This document shows, one piece after another, positions 34,690-45,883 of a stretch of DNA of 64,000 nucleotides. How positions within the stretch are numbered: the first letter of the stretch is position 1; the number at the start of each line of letters is the position of its first letter. The notes under the pieces are model-generated. The model had not been told where the DNA came from and made no database searches. It was given only the letters and a program-made list of their open reading frames with translations. Source of the stretch: Megamerina dolium (lineage: Eukaryota > Arthropoda > Insecta > Diptera > Megamerinidae); assembly GCA_963854835.1 (NCBI GenBank), contig OY978525.1, positions 50,684,929 to 50,748,928 on the forward strand, given 5' to 3'. Made by a program: the position numbers and the translations under genes.

Positions 34690-35037
34690 TTGACATTTCA
34701 CCACGACTTACGCCAGAGCAACGTTTACAAATTGTGAAAATTCAGTGTTCAGTGAGAAATGTTCTTCATTCATTTCGACCATTTCATGGTGTTCATATGG
34801 TGTTATGTTGTGGTTATGGTGTTCAGATCTTGTGATCTGACGCAGTTGGATTACTTTTTATGGAGCTATGTGAAATTGGTTGTTTATGTCGATAAACCAC
34901 AATCGATTCCTGCATTAGCAGCGATCATAACACGCGTAATTAACAGAATATCGGCCGAAATGCTCGAAAGAGTGCTCGAAACTTGGACCCATAGAATGGA
35001 TCATGTTAGAGCCAGTTGGCCACAACATTTAAAATAA
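34690..35037 (+). pseudogene. Tc1/mariner-superfamily deletion derivative
   Basis: Near 34705-34795 the reading LTPEQRLQIVKI...CSVRNVLHSFRPFHG resembles an N-terminal helix-turn-helix. It passes almost directly to LTQLDYFLWSYVKLVVYVDKPQ and WTHRMDHVRASWPQH at 34840-35030, the C-terminal part of the same type of transposase. The whole catalytic middle is missing, so this is an internally deleted element. Terminal inverted repeats were not identified. Confidence 0.65.
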
Positions 35038-35214
35038 ATTATTTTCAAACATTAAATGCCATAAAACGAACTTACGTCTCATATACACTTTTTGATTATT
35101 AAATTGATGTTAATACACAGCGTTGCACTGAATTTATACAATATTTTGTATTGTATGTATGGAGTAGTATAAATAAAAAAGGGCTAGAAAAAAGGCAAGA
35201 AGCTGGGAGTTGCA
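35038..35214. other. unassigned DNA
   Basis: Flank of the deletion derivative; it probably holds that element's right end, but no matching inverted repeat was found. Confidence 0.4.
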
Positions 35215-35560
35215 TGTATCACCTTCAGAAAAGTTTATCCTGGAAGGAGAAGATGAATCCTAAATGTCTTGGTTTCGGCCGATGCTGATTTTATTGTAGA
35301 ACGATGGAATCGCATTATGTCCATCTTCTGATACAGCCTTCAGCTGGGATGTGAACGATTACCGTGATTTTTCAGCAGCAGCAGCTCATGTTGAGGGTCC
35401 ATGTTCCTGGTCGTGCTGGCTACATTCTCAACCCTATGTAATAGGGAGTGATGCCTTTTTTACATACGGAGCATGAATATAGGCTTTTGCAGGCACTGTA
35501 TTCGTGAAAATTTGCAAAGCAATTTGAACAGAATTTGGTCAGCGTCATCGTACCTAACTG
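35215..35560 (-). pseudogene. BEL/Pao Gag knuckle relic
   Basis: Minus-strand reading near 35535-35440 gives CSNCFANFHEYSACKS followed by YSCSVCKKG, matching the BEL knuckle block at 30130-30000. The surrounding frame has stops. It is a second, independent BEL scrap. Confidence 0.6.
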
Positions 35561-35830
35561 TATGATTGTTGAACAATTTCAAAATCATGAAAAATAAAGA
35601 ACAAGAAAAATAATGAATAAACAATAAATAAAATAATAAACAATAAATAAAAAAAGAACGAACAGGTCATCGTACTTCACTGTATGATTGTTGAACAATT
35701 TCAACAATTTCAATTTCCAAGAAGAAGAAAAATAATGAATAAACAATAAATAAAATAATAAACAATAATAAAAGAACCAACGGGTCATCGTACCTCGCTA
35801 TATGATTATGAAATAATTCAACAACCATAC
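35546..35830. repeat. ~120-bp tandem repeat, 2.3 copies
   Basis: Units start at CATCGTAC at 35546, 35668 and 35786. Each carries a TGTATGATTGTTGAACAATT-like block and an A/T-rich AATAATGAATAAACAATAAA block. Spacing is 122 and 118 bp; the third unit is partial and more diverged. Confidence 0.85.
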
Positions 35831-35910
35831 ACAGTGAAAAGAAAACTCTTGTACAAAATTTACTACAAGAAGTATTAACTACAAACAATAATGATGACTT
35901 ACTAAAAATA

Positions 35911-36464
35911 AGTTATATGACCTACTAAAGCAAATGCAATGAATTGACCTACTGAAGAAATTGCAATGAATTAACCTACTTAAAAAATTGCTATTTCTTC
36001 AGAAATTCTTTTATACTAAAATTGTAAATTGTATTGTAAATTATGATATATATTTTAGGCTATATAAACTACGACAAGGCCTGAAATGAAGGCAATCAGA
36101 TAAGTAGTAAATCTAGTGAAGTAAGATAACTCGAAGAGCGAGTTAGTGCATGTATAGTGTTAAGAGTACATTGTGAAAGGATTCAATATCCTATTGAAGG
36201 TGGAAGTTATATTGTAAAGGATTTAGCGCCCTGTAAATGTATGTATACATAGTGAAAAAAAAAAGAGAAAGACATATTGTTAAATAAAAACCACATGGTA
36301 AAAGGAAAACGAATCAACTAAATAAAGACAGACTGTTTATAAATTAAACCATAATTGTGTTGTGCGAAAGAGGATTTGCGGGAATCAGGAGCAGAGTAAA
36401 GAGGTAAGTCCTAGAATATAAGTTAACTAGGGAAGGTCACAGTGGCAGAAGAATAGGCACAACA
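35911..36464 (+). repeat. 5' LTR of a 297/17.6-like gypsy element
   Basis: The start is placed at AGTTATATGACC because related elements begin AGT; it ends just before the primer-binding site. A TATATAAA core promoter lies near 36061-36068 and AATAAA motifs near 36284 and 36320. No matching 3' LTR remains in the window, so the left boundary is inferred. Confidence 0.6.
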
Positions 36465-36467
36465 TTT

Positions 36468-36485
36468 TGGCGCAGCCGGTAGGAT
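36468..36485 (+). other. primer-binding site (tRNA-Ser type)
   Basis: TGGCGCAGCCGGTAGGAT closely resembles the tRNA-Ser primer-binding site of 297/17.6-group elements. It fixes the end of the LTR and the orientation. Confidence 0.8.
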
Positions 36486-36578
36486 ACTGCGAAGTATTTT
36501 GTAAGACAAGGTATTTTACGTTAAACGTTTAACGCAGTATTAGGATTCCATTGTTCCCTAGGACATAAAAATAGATTT

Positions 36579-37735
36579 GTGTTCCAGGAGGTTAGTATCT
36601 TCTCAGATATTGCAATTCAGGAAGCCACCACTTTTGTGTGGGATTTAAATAAGAAACATAGTACATACGAGCAATACGAGCTCATTAAATCGAAAAAGCA
36701 GCACGGCAAAGTACTAGCACCAGATGAGGAGCTAGAAGCTACATTAACAGAATTAAGAAACCTTTTAGAAACACAGGGTGAAGCAAGTTTAGTCGTGAAG
36801 GACAATTTGGATGCAGCGGAGGCGCAAATAAGAAACCTCAGATTAAGGATTGTAAACCAAGGATTGGAAGCTGAACAAATAGATGCAAGGAACGTAGAAC
36901 TCCACAGAAGGAATCAGGAGCTAGAAGGATTACTGAAGGAGAGAAATATTTCCGAGGAATTTATAGAGAAGAGACTCAGAACCTCGGCGTACACTGAGCA
37001 ATTAAGCGCCCTCCAGGCCCAAGGAAGAAATCTTGAGAGGGAACGCAGTTTAGCAGAAGAGACACCTCTTCGCCGCCGTACACCTGTAACAAACAACTGA
37101 AAAAATGCGTATAGACGAGATAGCGCAGACTAGTTCCAGTACTCACTGGAGCTGAGTCAAAGGATTTGAGAACGGAAGTCCACCAATTTATCGCTGTGTG
37201 TAAATTAACCAGCAAAGGAATTAAACCAGATGAGTTGGAAGATTTCATATCCTGTATAAAGCAACGTCTGTACGGAGATGCGTTTAATTTGGTATTGGCG
37301 AAAAAATTTGCTATAGACTTCTAAAAAACACATACCTGAAAATAGTCCAGCTAGAACCCATCACTCACCAAATCCAGTTTGCACGGCAATTACCACAAGA
37401 AAGCATACGTGCGTTCGCCAGGAGATTAGACGAATTGAAAACCGCCGCAACCCAGTGTGTCAAAGTCTCATATGGGGGAAAAGGAGACCGAGCACTACTG
37501 CAGGAGCTAGAGACGTCCACAAAGAAATCATTTGTAAGAGGTCTTAGTGAACCAGTGCTTAGAATTCAGATGCAAAGCAAGAAAGGCACATTAAAGAAAT
37601 AGCAGTGGAGGCCGTAAATACCAGTATCTTGCTCGAAAGAGGGCAACAGCACTATCAGCTCAATATGGGAGCTAATGTAAGTCTCAATATACCATTAAAT
37701 TCTTATGAAGCTTAACAGACCCAAACAGTTAACAT
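36579..37735 (+). pseudogene. gag: 297/17.6-like Gag N-part (broken)
   Basis: The frame at 36579-37100 encodes a long predicted coiled coil (LEATLTELRNLLETQ through LEGLLKERN). After a stop and frame changes it continues with VHQFIAVCKLTSKGIKPDELEDFI, then RQLPQESIRAFARRLDELKTA and KKSFVRGLSEPVLRIQM-like blocks, the Gag core of this group. At least three frame breaks are present. The rest of Gag is displaced to 42331 by a LINE. Confidence 0.8.
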
Positions 37736-38014
37736 ATGGAAAAAAAGGAAAGGAAAATACGCCCTTCTGTATTAAATGTATCATATCGTGATAGTCACCA
37801 ATAAGAGTGGACGTGTTTTGCATCTCTCCCTGGATAGAGTCAAAAAGAGATTGATTTCGGTTTATAAAATTAAATATATTGCGATAAGACGCTAAATAAA
37901 CGCAAGAAGTTATTTCTGTGGTTTTTTATTGCTTATACAAATAAGCAGAAAGAACAATAAAATCAAAGAATAAAAAATAATAATAATATAGTTTGCAAAC
38001 ATTTTGTTTGTAAT

Positions 38015-38635
38015 ATGAGTGTTCAGCGCTCTCCTCTCCGGCAACGTCAATCGCCTGTTAATGTGTGTGTAAACCATAATTTTCAATCACCCGCGCAAAC
38101 ACCCACGATAAGTGCATTATCAAAAAAATCAGTTGATACACACCGCACAAGTGAAAGTAACAGTGCAAATCTTTTGCCTGCACATATTCCTCACTCTAAC
38201 ACTACATCAAATTTTGCAACAACAAAAAATACAGACAAAAAAAAATAATTTGTTCTCTCGTGATATACTATCTCCCTCTATACCGTGGAGTGTACAATGC
38301 GCTTCTCCTACTGTAACACCAACAGCTACAACATCAAAGCAAACAAATAACGGCCTTTCTACTGAAGTGCATGACCCAGTAGTGCGATGACTAATAAAGA
38401 ACCAGTTGCTGTTCAAACTGGAATTGATCGCTACATTACTGTAGTAAAGCGAAAAAGAAGTCCCCAAAATTCAAAACAAATGAATTCAACAAAAATTCGA
38501 AAGCAGAACACTGCCCCTAATAGTTCGGAAAATAGATACGCTTTGCTTTCAGGTGATGAGAGTGACGAAAATATTATCTCCAAGAAAAATTTTAAACCCC
38601 CCTCCCATTTTCTTAAGAGAACGCAACTCAGATAA
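38015..38635 (+). pseudogene. jockey ORF1 N-part (frameshifted)
   Basis: ATG at 38015 opens a Ser/Thr/Pro-rich segment that passes through frames at 38015-38248, about 38248-38390 and 38387-38635. The low-complexity N-terminus followed by zinc knuckles downstream is the usual ORF1 layout. Two frameshifts and a stop break it. Confidence 0.6.
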
Positions 38636-38721
38636 GTTGATTTCTAGAATTACAAGGAATTATAAGACCAAAGAATTTCCACGTTGTTCCTATTCGCAAA
38701 GGCCAAATTGAGGAAACGAAA

Positions 38722-39669
38722 GTGCAAATCTACAGCGAAACTCATTATCGCAAAGTAATTGCGGGATTTGATGCTGGAAAAAATAATTACTACACATATC
38801 AGCTAAAAAGTACTAAGGGCTTAATTGTTGTACTCAAAGGCGTCGAACCCAACGTTGATATTAACGAAATCAAACTTGCCCTTCAGGAAGAAGGGTTTCA
38901 AGCCAAAACAGTATTCAACATTCTCAACAAGAGCAATATACCCCAACCGTTATATCGTATTGAGCTTCAGCCTGAAACAAAAACCCTAAAAATAGGTGAA
39001 GTACACCCCATATATAAAATTCGATATTTATTGCATCGCAAAATCATAATCGAAGAACCCCATAAGAGAACTGGACCTCCTCAGTGCAGCAACTGCCAAG
39101 AATATGGACATAGTAAGACATATTGTACTCTGCCAGCTGTTTGTGTGATTTGTGGAGATCTTCATAAATCAAACATATGCCCAAAGTCTAAAGGCGATGC
39201 TAGCATGAAGAAATGCAGCAATTGTGGAGGTAATCACACCGCAAATTATAGAGGTTGCCCAGTATATACAACCCTAAAGCTAAATTTCTCCGTTATCAAA
39301 CAACATCTAAAACAAGTTGAGCAAATTCAGATAGCCAACTTAAGTAAGAGACAAAATATTGATGCAACACAATTCTTCTCTGCAATCCCAAACAAGAATC
39401 AAACCAATTCATACGCTAGTGTGTTAAAACAAAACCCACACCAAGAAAGTATTGTAAATAATGAGCAGAAAGACTCACTGCCCACCCAACAGCCAAGTAC
39501 CCTTGAACATTTGCTTCAAACATTAATCCAGAATATGAACAATGCAAACAATGATGCAAGAAATGATGAAAAATCAATCGATGTTACTCCAAACATTGCT
39601 ATCCAGAGCATGAGTCGTCTCAAGATATGCCATTGGAATGCCAACGGCTTAAGCCAGCACCGTTTGTAG
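38722..39669 (+). CDS. jockey ORF1 C-part with three zinc knuckles
   Basis: An open frame of 315 residues. KSTKGLIVVLKGVEPNVDI begins an RNA-binding-like segment. Three knuckles follow: CSNCQEYGHSKTYC, CVICGDLHKSNIC and CSNCGGNHTANYRGC. The frame does not stop after ORF1 but runs into the first residues of the endonuclease, MSRLKICHWNANGLSQ, ending at 39669. ORF1 products bind element RNA in ribonucleoprotein particles. The frame is 5' incomplete because of upstream lesions. Confidence 0.85.
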   Translation: MQIYSETHYRKVIAGFDAGKNNYYTYQLKSTKGLIVVLKGVEPNVDINEIKLALQEEGFQAKTVFNILNKSNIPQPLYRIELQPETKTLKIGEVHPIYKIRYLLHRKIIIEEPHKRTGPPQCSNCQEYGHSKTYCTLPAVCVICGDLHKSNICPKSKGDASMKKCSNCGGNHTANYRGCPVYTTLKLNFSVIKQHLKQVEQIQIANLSKRQNIDATQFFSAIPNKNQTNSYASVLKQNPHQESIVNNEQKDSLPTQQPSTLEHLLQTLIQNMNNANNDARNDEKSIDVTPNIAIQSMSRLKICHWNANGLSQHRL

Positions 39670-41560
39670 CTAATTCAATTCCTTGAATCCAACCAGATCA
39701 ACATAATGATGATATCTGAGACCCATTTCACTGACAAAAATTGCTACCAAATACCATATTACAAACTGTACACCACAAATCATCCGCATGGTAAGGCACG
39801 CGGAGGAACTGCCATATTGATAAAAAGCAGAATAAAACATCATGTTCTCGAAGATTTCAGTAGCGTCTACTTGCAAGCAACATCTATATGTCTGGACGAA
39901 TACATCTTTAAGCTTGTAATATCTGCGATATACTGTCCCCCAAGATACAGTATTACCGAACAGCAATATAAAGAATTTTTCTCAACTCTTGGTAGCAAAT
40001 TCTTGGTTGCTGGCGATTTCAACGCCAAACACACTCACTGGGGCTCCCGCTTAATAACTCCAAAAGGCAGAAGACTATGTTCAATCATCACTAACCACGG
40101 CTACGATGTTATTTCAAATGGTCACAACGGACAAGAGGAAGATACCCGATCTCATAGACTTTGAAGTCGCCAAAGGTTTGCAGATGGAAAATATCTCAAC
40201 AGAGTGTAATTATGTTCTATCATCTGACCACTCACCCACGGTAATATCTATAAAATCACCAATCCCCCAAGGCAATTGCGTTAGAAATAAAATAGACTGG
40301 TTGAAATTCAAGAAATATATAAATTCCCATCTACCTCTAAGTACTGTATTAAGGAATGAACACGATGTATACTCAGCACTCGAAAAATTCAACCACCTGC
40401 ACAAGGGTATGCAAGCAATCAAACTATAGCCCATACACACAAGCCGACATTGAATTGCTAGTAAGACAGAAAAGAAGACTACGAAGGCAATGGCAAGAAT
40501 TCAGATCACCGAATCTGAAAACACAGCTACAGCACTGCACTCGAAAGTTAAAGCAAGCCTTAAAAAATAAAAACAGCAAAGAGTTAGAAGAGCATATAGC
40601 TAAATTAACACCTGGTGAAGCGTCAGAATACTCTTTGTGGAAATCAGCAAAGAACTCAAATCGGCCAATTCTCACTGATTCCCCCATCCGTTTGAGTGAC
40701 AGTAATTGGGCTAGGAGCAACTATGAGAAGGGTTTGGCTTTTGCACCACCTTAAAAGTATGCTTACACTCGATCCACCCTCTTCACAGTCCTCATTACCA
40801 AAATTAACCCCTCAACCTTGCTCAATAAAGCTCAAAATTAAAAAAAAGGACATGTTTTAAGCAATTGATAAAGATTTAAACCCAAAAAAATCACCTAGTC
40901 CAGATAAAATTACCAGTAAAATGATAAAAGAGCTATCTCCAGCTTCATAATTCATCTCATGCACATTTTCAATGCTATCCTTCGTATTAAACACTATCCC
41001 AAATGCTGGAAAACTTCAAAAATTATTATGATAGCAAAACCAGGAAAAGACCCTACAAAAGTTGCATCGTACAGACCTATCAGCCTCCTGCCTCTACTCT
41101 CTAAAGTATTCGAAAAGCTACTTGTCATGAATATAACTCCATTTATTAATCTCAACCAACTGATTCCTCAACATCAGTTTGGATTTAGAAAACAGCACGG
41201 CACAATAGAACAAGTCCACCGCATTGTAACTCTGATAAGGAACACTTTTGAAGAAAAAAAGTATTGCTCAGCTGTCTTTCTTGATATCACTCAAGCTTTC
41301 GATAAAGTATGGCATGATGGCCTTATTTACAAACTCAAACTATTACTGCGTGCAAATGTCCCCTCATTGCTTAGTAGCTACCTCACGAAAAGACAATTTC
41401 TCGTACATCACAAGGATTACACAACAAATCCATAGGGTATTCACGCTGGCGTTCCTTAAGGAAGCGTTTTGGGCCCCTTAGTGTATATCTTATACACCCA
41501 ACAATAACTATACATTCATATCGACCTTTGCTGATGATACGGCAATATTGTGCTCTCGCT
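39612..41560 (+). pseudogene. jockey ORF2: endonuclease and RT (broken)
   Basis: The AP endonuclease begins at RLKICHWNANG and continues with ISETHF (about 39715), GGTAILIKS, FLVAGDFNAKHTHWGS and SDHSPTVIS. RT at 40959-41435 has WKTSKIIMIAKPGKDP, SYRPISLLPLLSKVFEKL, HQFGFRKQHGT and FLDITQAFDKVWHDGL; the FADDTAIL motif follows near 41527 in another frame. Stops and frameshifts occur near 39669, 40165, 40430, 40755 and 41435. Confidence 0.88.
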
Positions 41561-41743
41561 TTAACCCCATAGAAACTACTAAACTCCTGCAGACTCGATT
41601 CTCTCGAAATCTGGTTAGTAAAATGGCGCATAAAAGTCAATGAATCAAAGAGCGTAAACATAACCTTCAAACTAAGGCTAGATACATGTCCCCCACTTAA
41701 AATAAATGGCCAATCAGTTCCACAATGTTCCTCAACAAAGTGC

Positions 41744-42250
41744 TTGGGTATTCACCTCGACAGTACGCTGAACTGGAACAATCACATAGAGGCAAAGAAA
41801 ACTCAGATCAAGCTTAAAATTAATCAGTTATGGTGGCTGTTACACAAAAGATCAAAGTTGAATCTCGAATACAAAGTGCTATTATATACAGCAATCCTGA
41901 AGCCAATTTGGACTTATGGTATTCAGTTTTGGGGCACCGCATCTCCCTCAAATATCGAAAAATTGCAGCAAATACAATCCAAGTGTCTGCGAATTATTGT
42001 AAACGCGCCTTGGTATATGAGGGACGTTAACATCCATCGAGATTTAAATGTACCCACAATTTCTGAGGAAGTTGCAATGTCCTGCAGAAGCTACATTCTA
42101 AAATTACACAATAATCCGAATCACCTTGCTAAGCAATCGTCGATTAAAAAGAAAAGACACACTGAATATGCTGTGAAATTGCTATACCTCGCGACTCAAC
42201 AAATTGTGATGGAACGTTGGGAATATTACATAATTTTAGTTAGTTTGTAA
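41744..42250 (+). pseudogene. jockey ORF2 C-terminal part
   Basis: It contains GIHLDSTLNWNNHIEAKK, LYTAILKPIWTYGIQFWGTAS and NAPWYMRDVNIHRDLNVPTISEE, near-identical to 1374-1740. A short deletion against copy 1170-1983 lies near 42137. Confidence 0.88.
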
Positions 42251-42330
42251 GATTTGACTACTTATTGTTAGTTTCTAAGTATTTTAGAAAGATTCAATAA
42301 AAATGCTTATTAAAAAAAAAAAATTAAGCA

Positions 42331-43595
42331 ATACGGGCATGAGTTCAATCTATCTTGTATGTCGTTTATTAATAATACAAAGCCCCAAGGAAATATATAC
42401 TCTAAAAAGAGGGAGTAATAAGGGAAGCCAGGAAAATGTACGGCCAAATCGGAGTAAGCTCGAATCTAAACGTTTCTTTTGCAGGAAGCCCGGACACAGG
42501 ATTGCCGACTGTTACAAACGCAAAGACTTGGAAAAGACTCAGGGGAACTACGCGGGGCCCAGGCGCAGCCAATAAACCGGCAACCCCAAAATTTTGCTAA
42601 AAAACGGGCCAACTGGAATGGAAGGTGTCAGTCATGCGTCTTTAGAGATTGGTGACACACCCTCCACGTGAGATAGTACGATGTTAGGAGTTGGTTGTCA
42701 GGCGTCCAGAGGGATTGTTGACCCATCTTTCCCAATCAGTGATAGCACCGTGATGGAACCGATCGGTCCTCAATACTATGAAAAAGAATCTGATTTCCTT
42801 CGATGAGTGAAAACAGCATTTGATGGCTCTACTTCTCAAACCATTGAACGAGGCTAATAGAGTACTCTACATCAGTGAGGTAGGATAGTTCCTACCTCAC
42901 TGGTAGGTAGGATAGGGTAAATAGCGATTGGGAAATCGTTATAGTGGTAAAACAAGAAGTTTCTCCCGGGATATTCTTAGGTGAGACATTCCGATGTGTC
43001 ACAAATAATAAAGTTTATGTACCAATACTGAATACAAATACGAAATCGTATAATGTGAGTAACGATATAATATGGTTAAATTTTACCATCTGAAACATAT
43101 AAAGTATGATACAGTTTCTAAAATAAATAGCGTTAGGGAAAAGAGTAACTACAAGAGGGTTACTAAAATATTAGAAATAGTTAAGTTAGATTCAAACCAA
43201 AATATGGAAGAAAGAAAATCGATGGAAGACATCTTCAAGTCATTTCACGAGTTGTTTTATTTGGAAGGCGATAAATTGTCGTACACAACAGGTATATAGC
43301 ACACTATACCAGTAGAGGCAGATCAGGCACCAATAAATCAGAGATGGTACAGGTTACCGGAAGTGCATAAGGAAGAGATTAATAGACAGGTAAATAAAAT
43401 GTTAGAAGACTAAATAATCATTCCCAGTTCTTCGCCATGGAATTCCGCAATAATATTAGTTCAAAAGAAGGCGGGAAGCGATGGTAAATAGAAGTGGAGA
43501 CTAGTTGTTGATTTCAAAAAACTGAACAATGCCACCACAAAACAGGATTTTCCAAATCCGCGCATCGATGAAATATTGGTTCAGTTAGGTCATAG
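42331..43595 (+). pseudogene. pol: 297/17.6-like Gag end, protease and RT N-part
   Basis: Gypsy sequence resumes after the LINE. A knuckle FFCRKPGHRIADC lies near 42475-42515. The 43072-43299 frame leads into RT: IPVEADQAPINQRWYRLPEVHKEEI, IIPSSSPWNSAIILVQKK, WRLVVDFKKLNNATTKQDFPNPRIDEIL, which stops at the RTE insertion near 43595. Several stops interrupt the frame. The protease motif was not clearly recognised. Confidence 0.75.
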
Positions 43596-45838
43596 TAGTG
43601 GCGAAAATCTCCTCGGTTAGAGGTTGTGCGTTGGGTTTGGGACCCGCCACATAAAAAACCCCCCCAATGAAAAAAACAAATATGCCTCGGATAAGGACTA
43701 CCGCTTTTGTTGATGACCCCCGCAAACGAAAAAAGGACAACGATTTACGGATATGCACCTGGAATGTCCGATCCCTTTATAGGGAGGGTGCCTCTATCCA
43801 GCTGGTTGATGTCCTCGAAAAATACAGAGCTGACATCACCGCTCTCCAGGAAATGCGATGGACAGGACAGGGCTGCTCCAAAAGAGCGTCCTGTGACATC
43901 TACTACAGTTGCCATGCTGAAAGGCACGAATTAGGATGTGGATTTTTGGTCAGCAAGAGACTACGACATCTTGTCTCACAGTTCACGCCTGTGAACGAAC
44001 GGCTGGCCACAATCCGAATCAAGGCAAAAATTTTCAACATCAGCATTATATGTGCCCACGCTCCGACGGATGAGAAGGACAATGTGACCAAGGAGAGCTT
44101 CTTTCAGCGCCTCGAAGAAGCTTATGACCGCTGCCCCCGCCACGATATCAAAATCGTGCTTGGCGACTTTAATGCCAGGGTGGGCAAGGAAGGTACCTTT
44201 GGTCCAACTGTCGGAAAATTCAGCCTCCACCAGAACACCTTCGATAACGGAATGAGGCTGATCGACTTCGCCGCTGCACGAAACATGGTAATTGGTGGTA
44301 CTAGATTCCAGCATCTCGACATCCACAAAGCGACATGGCTGTCTCCAGATCAACGTACAAGAAACCAAATTGATCATGTGGTGATTGACGGAAGGCATGC
44401 TTCCAGTGTGATGGACGTGAAATCGATCCGTGGTGCCAACATCAACTCGGATCACTACCTTGTTGCAGCTAAGGTGCGCACACGTCTATGTGAGAAGTCC
44501 CACACAGAGAAAGCTCGACGTCAGTAAGCTGCGATCACCAGAGCCAGCAGATGCATTTTCCACTCGGCTATCGGATCTGCTTATGCAGAACACTCCCCCC
44601 CTTGATGATACATGCGCACGGTGGACACATATATCCCACTCCATGACTACTGCTGCCGAGGAGGTAATCGGTTACTACCGGCCTCTGAGGAATGAGTGGT
44701 ATGATCAGGAGTGTCGCAACGCTACCGCATAGAAAGACGCCGCCTACATAAAAACCCTGCGTGCAGGCGCAACGCGAGCTGTTAAGGAGCGGTACAGAGA
44801 GAAAAGGAGTGCAGAGAGACGTCTTTTCAGGCGCAAGAAGAGAGAGTTGGAAAGACGCGAGTGTGAGGAGATAGAGATGTGTACCGACAAGAATGAGACT
44901 CGAAAATTCTTCGAAAATATCAAGCGCCTGAGTGTAGGTTTAAATCCCGGAGCCTCTTGTCGTGATGGAAATGGGAATCTGGTTACAGATGTCCAGAGTG
45001 TACTGAGCCTATGGAGGGAACACTTCCCCACGTTACTGAATGGCGATGCTACGAACAATTCCGCCAGTGGAGGAGATTGTCCGATAACCCCAATTACAGA
45101 TGATGGTGTTGATGTTCCACCACCCGACTATGACGAGGTTGAAACGGCCATTTTAAGGCTGAAGAACAACAAGGCTGCAGGTGCTGATGGCCTACCTGCC
45201 GAGTTGTTTAAGACCGGAGACGATGAGCTGCTCACCCGTATGCACCACCTCATAAGCAGAATATGGTCGGATGAAAGCATGCCTGATGATTGGAGGCTCA
45301 GTGTTCTCTGTCCTGTACATAAAAAAGGAGACCCCACAATTTGCGCCAACTACCGTGGAATAAGTCTCCTGAGTATCGCATACATATCGAAGGCATAACA
45401 TATGGCGCTGAAGCCTGGACAATTTCCACCTCGGATGAGCGAATGCTTGGAGTTTTCGAGAGAAAAGTCCTACGCAAGATCTTTGGACCTATTTGCGTTG
45501 GTGGCGAGTTCCGAATAAGGTACAACCATGAGCTGTACGAGCTGTATGCCGATATTGACATAGTAAATCGCATCAAAATCCAGCGGCTGCGCTGGGTAGG
45601 TCATGTCGAGCGAATGGAAGAACACGCTCCAGCTAAGAAGGTGTTATATTCGGAACCCGCTGGAGGACGACGCAGAAGAGGAAAACCCAACCTTAGGTGG
45701 AAAGATCAAGTACTGGAGAACCTGACAGCTCTTGGAAGTTCTAACTGGCGCCAGCTAGCGAAGAACAGAGATGGCTGGCGAAGCCTGTTATTTTCGGCCT
45801 AAATCGATATTCGGTTGTTATGGCCACATAAGAAGAAG
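43596..45838 (+). mobile_element. RTE-type LINE, copy c (5' complete, internal deletion)
   Basis: This copy keeps the 5' end. Its frame at 43667-44527 begins before the endonuclease motif CTWNVRSLYREG and includes GDFNARVGKEG and SDHYLV. A 14-bp loss near 44492 shifts the frame. The next part (44847-45398) has KNNKAAGADGLPAELFK and PVHKKGDPTICANYRGIS. Near 45382 it jumps directly to TYGAEAWTIS (45398-45802), losing about 840 bp that hold the RT palm and YADD. The end is degenerate (ATAAGAAGAAGAAG). It splits the RT of the 297-like gypsy. Confidence 0.9.
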
Positions 45839-45846
45839 AAGCACCA

Positions 45847-45882
45847 TTCCATTAGCACCACTGGCCAGTGGTGCTAATGGAA
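45847..45882. repeat. 36-bp perfect palindrome
   Basis: CCATTAGCACCACTGG is followed at once by its exact reverse complement, and TT/AA extends the match on both sides. It lies between the end of RTE copy c and the point where gypsy RT coding resumes (ESDREKTAFSS). Confidence 0.95.
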
Positions 45883-45883
45883 G

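Larger units (their letters stand above)
37800..42330 (+). mobile_element. near full-length jockey-type LINE
   Basis: About 4.5 kb, inserted in the gypsy Gag region. In order it carries ORF1 with CCHC knuckles, the endonuclease, RT and a short poly(A) end (42311-42323). The left end is approximate and no target duplication was found. It is the same family as 1170-1983. Confidence 0.85.

Noticed and set aside
35546..35830. CRISPR-like array
   Set aside because: The 120-bp units have no short conserved repeat with unique spacers, and the window is eukaryotic.
43667..44527. Host gene of the craniofacial-development-protein-2 type, as such frames are often labelled
   Set aside because: The frame is the endonuclease of an RTE LINE, present in several copies with RT downstream.
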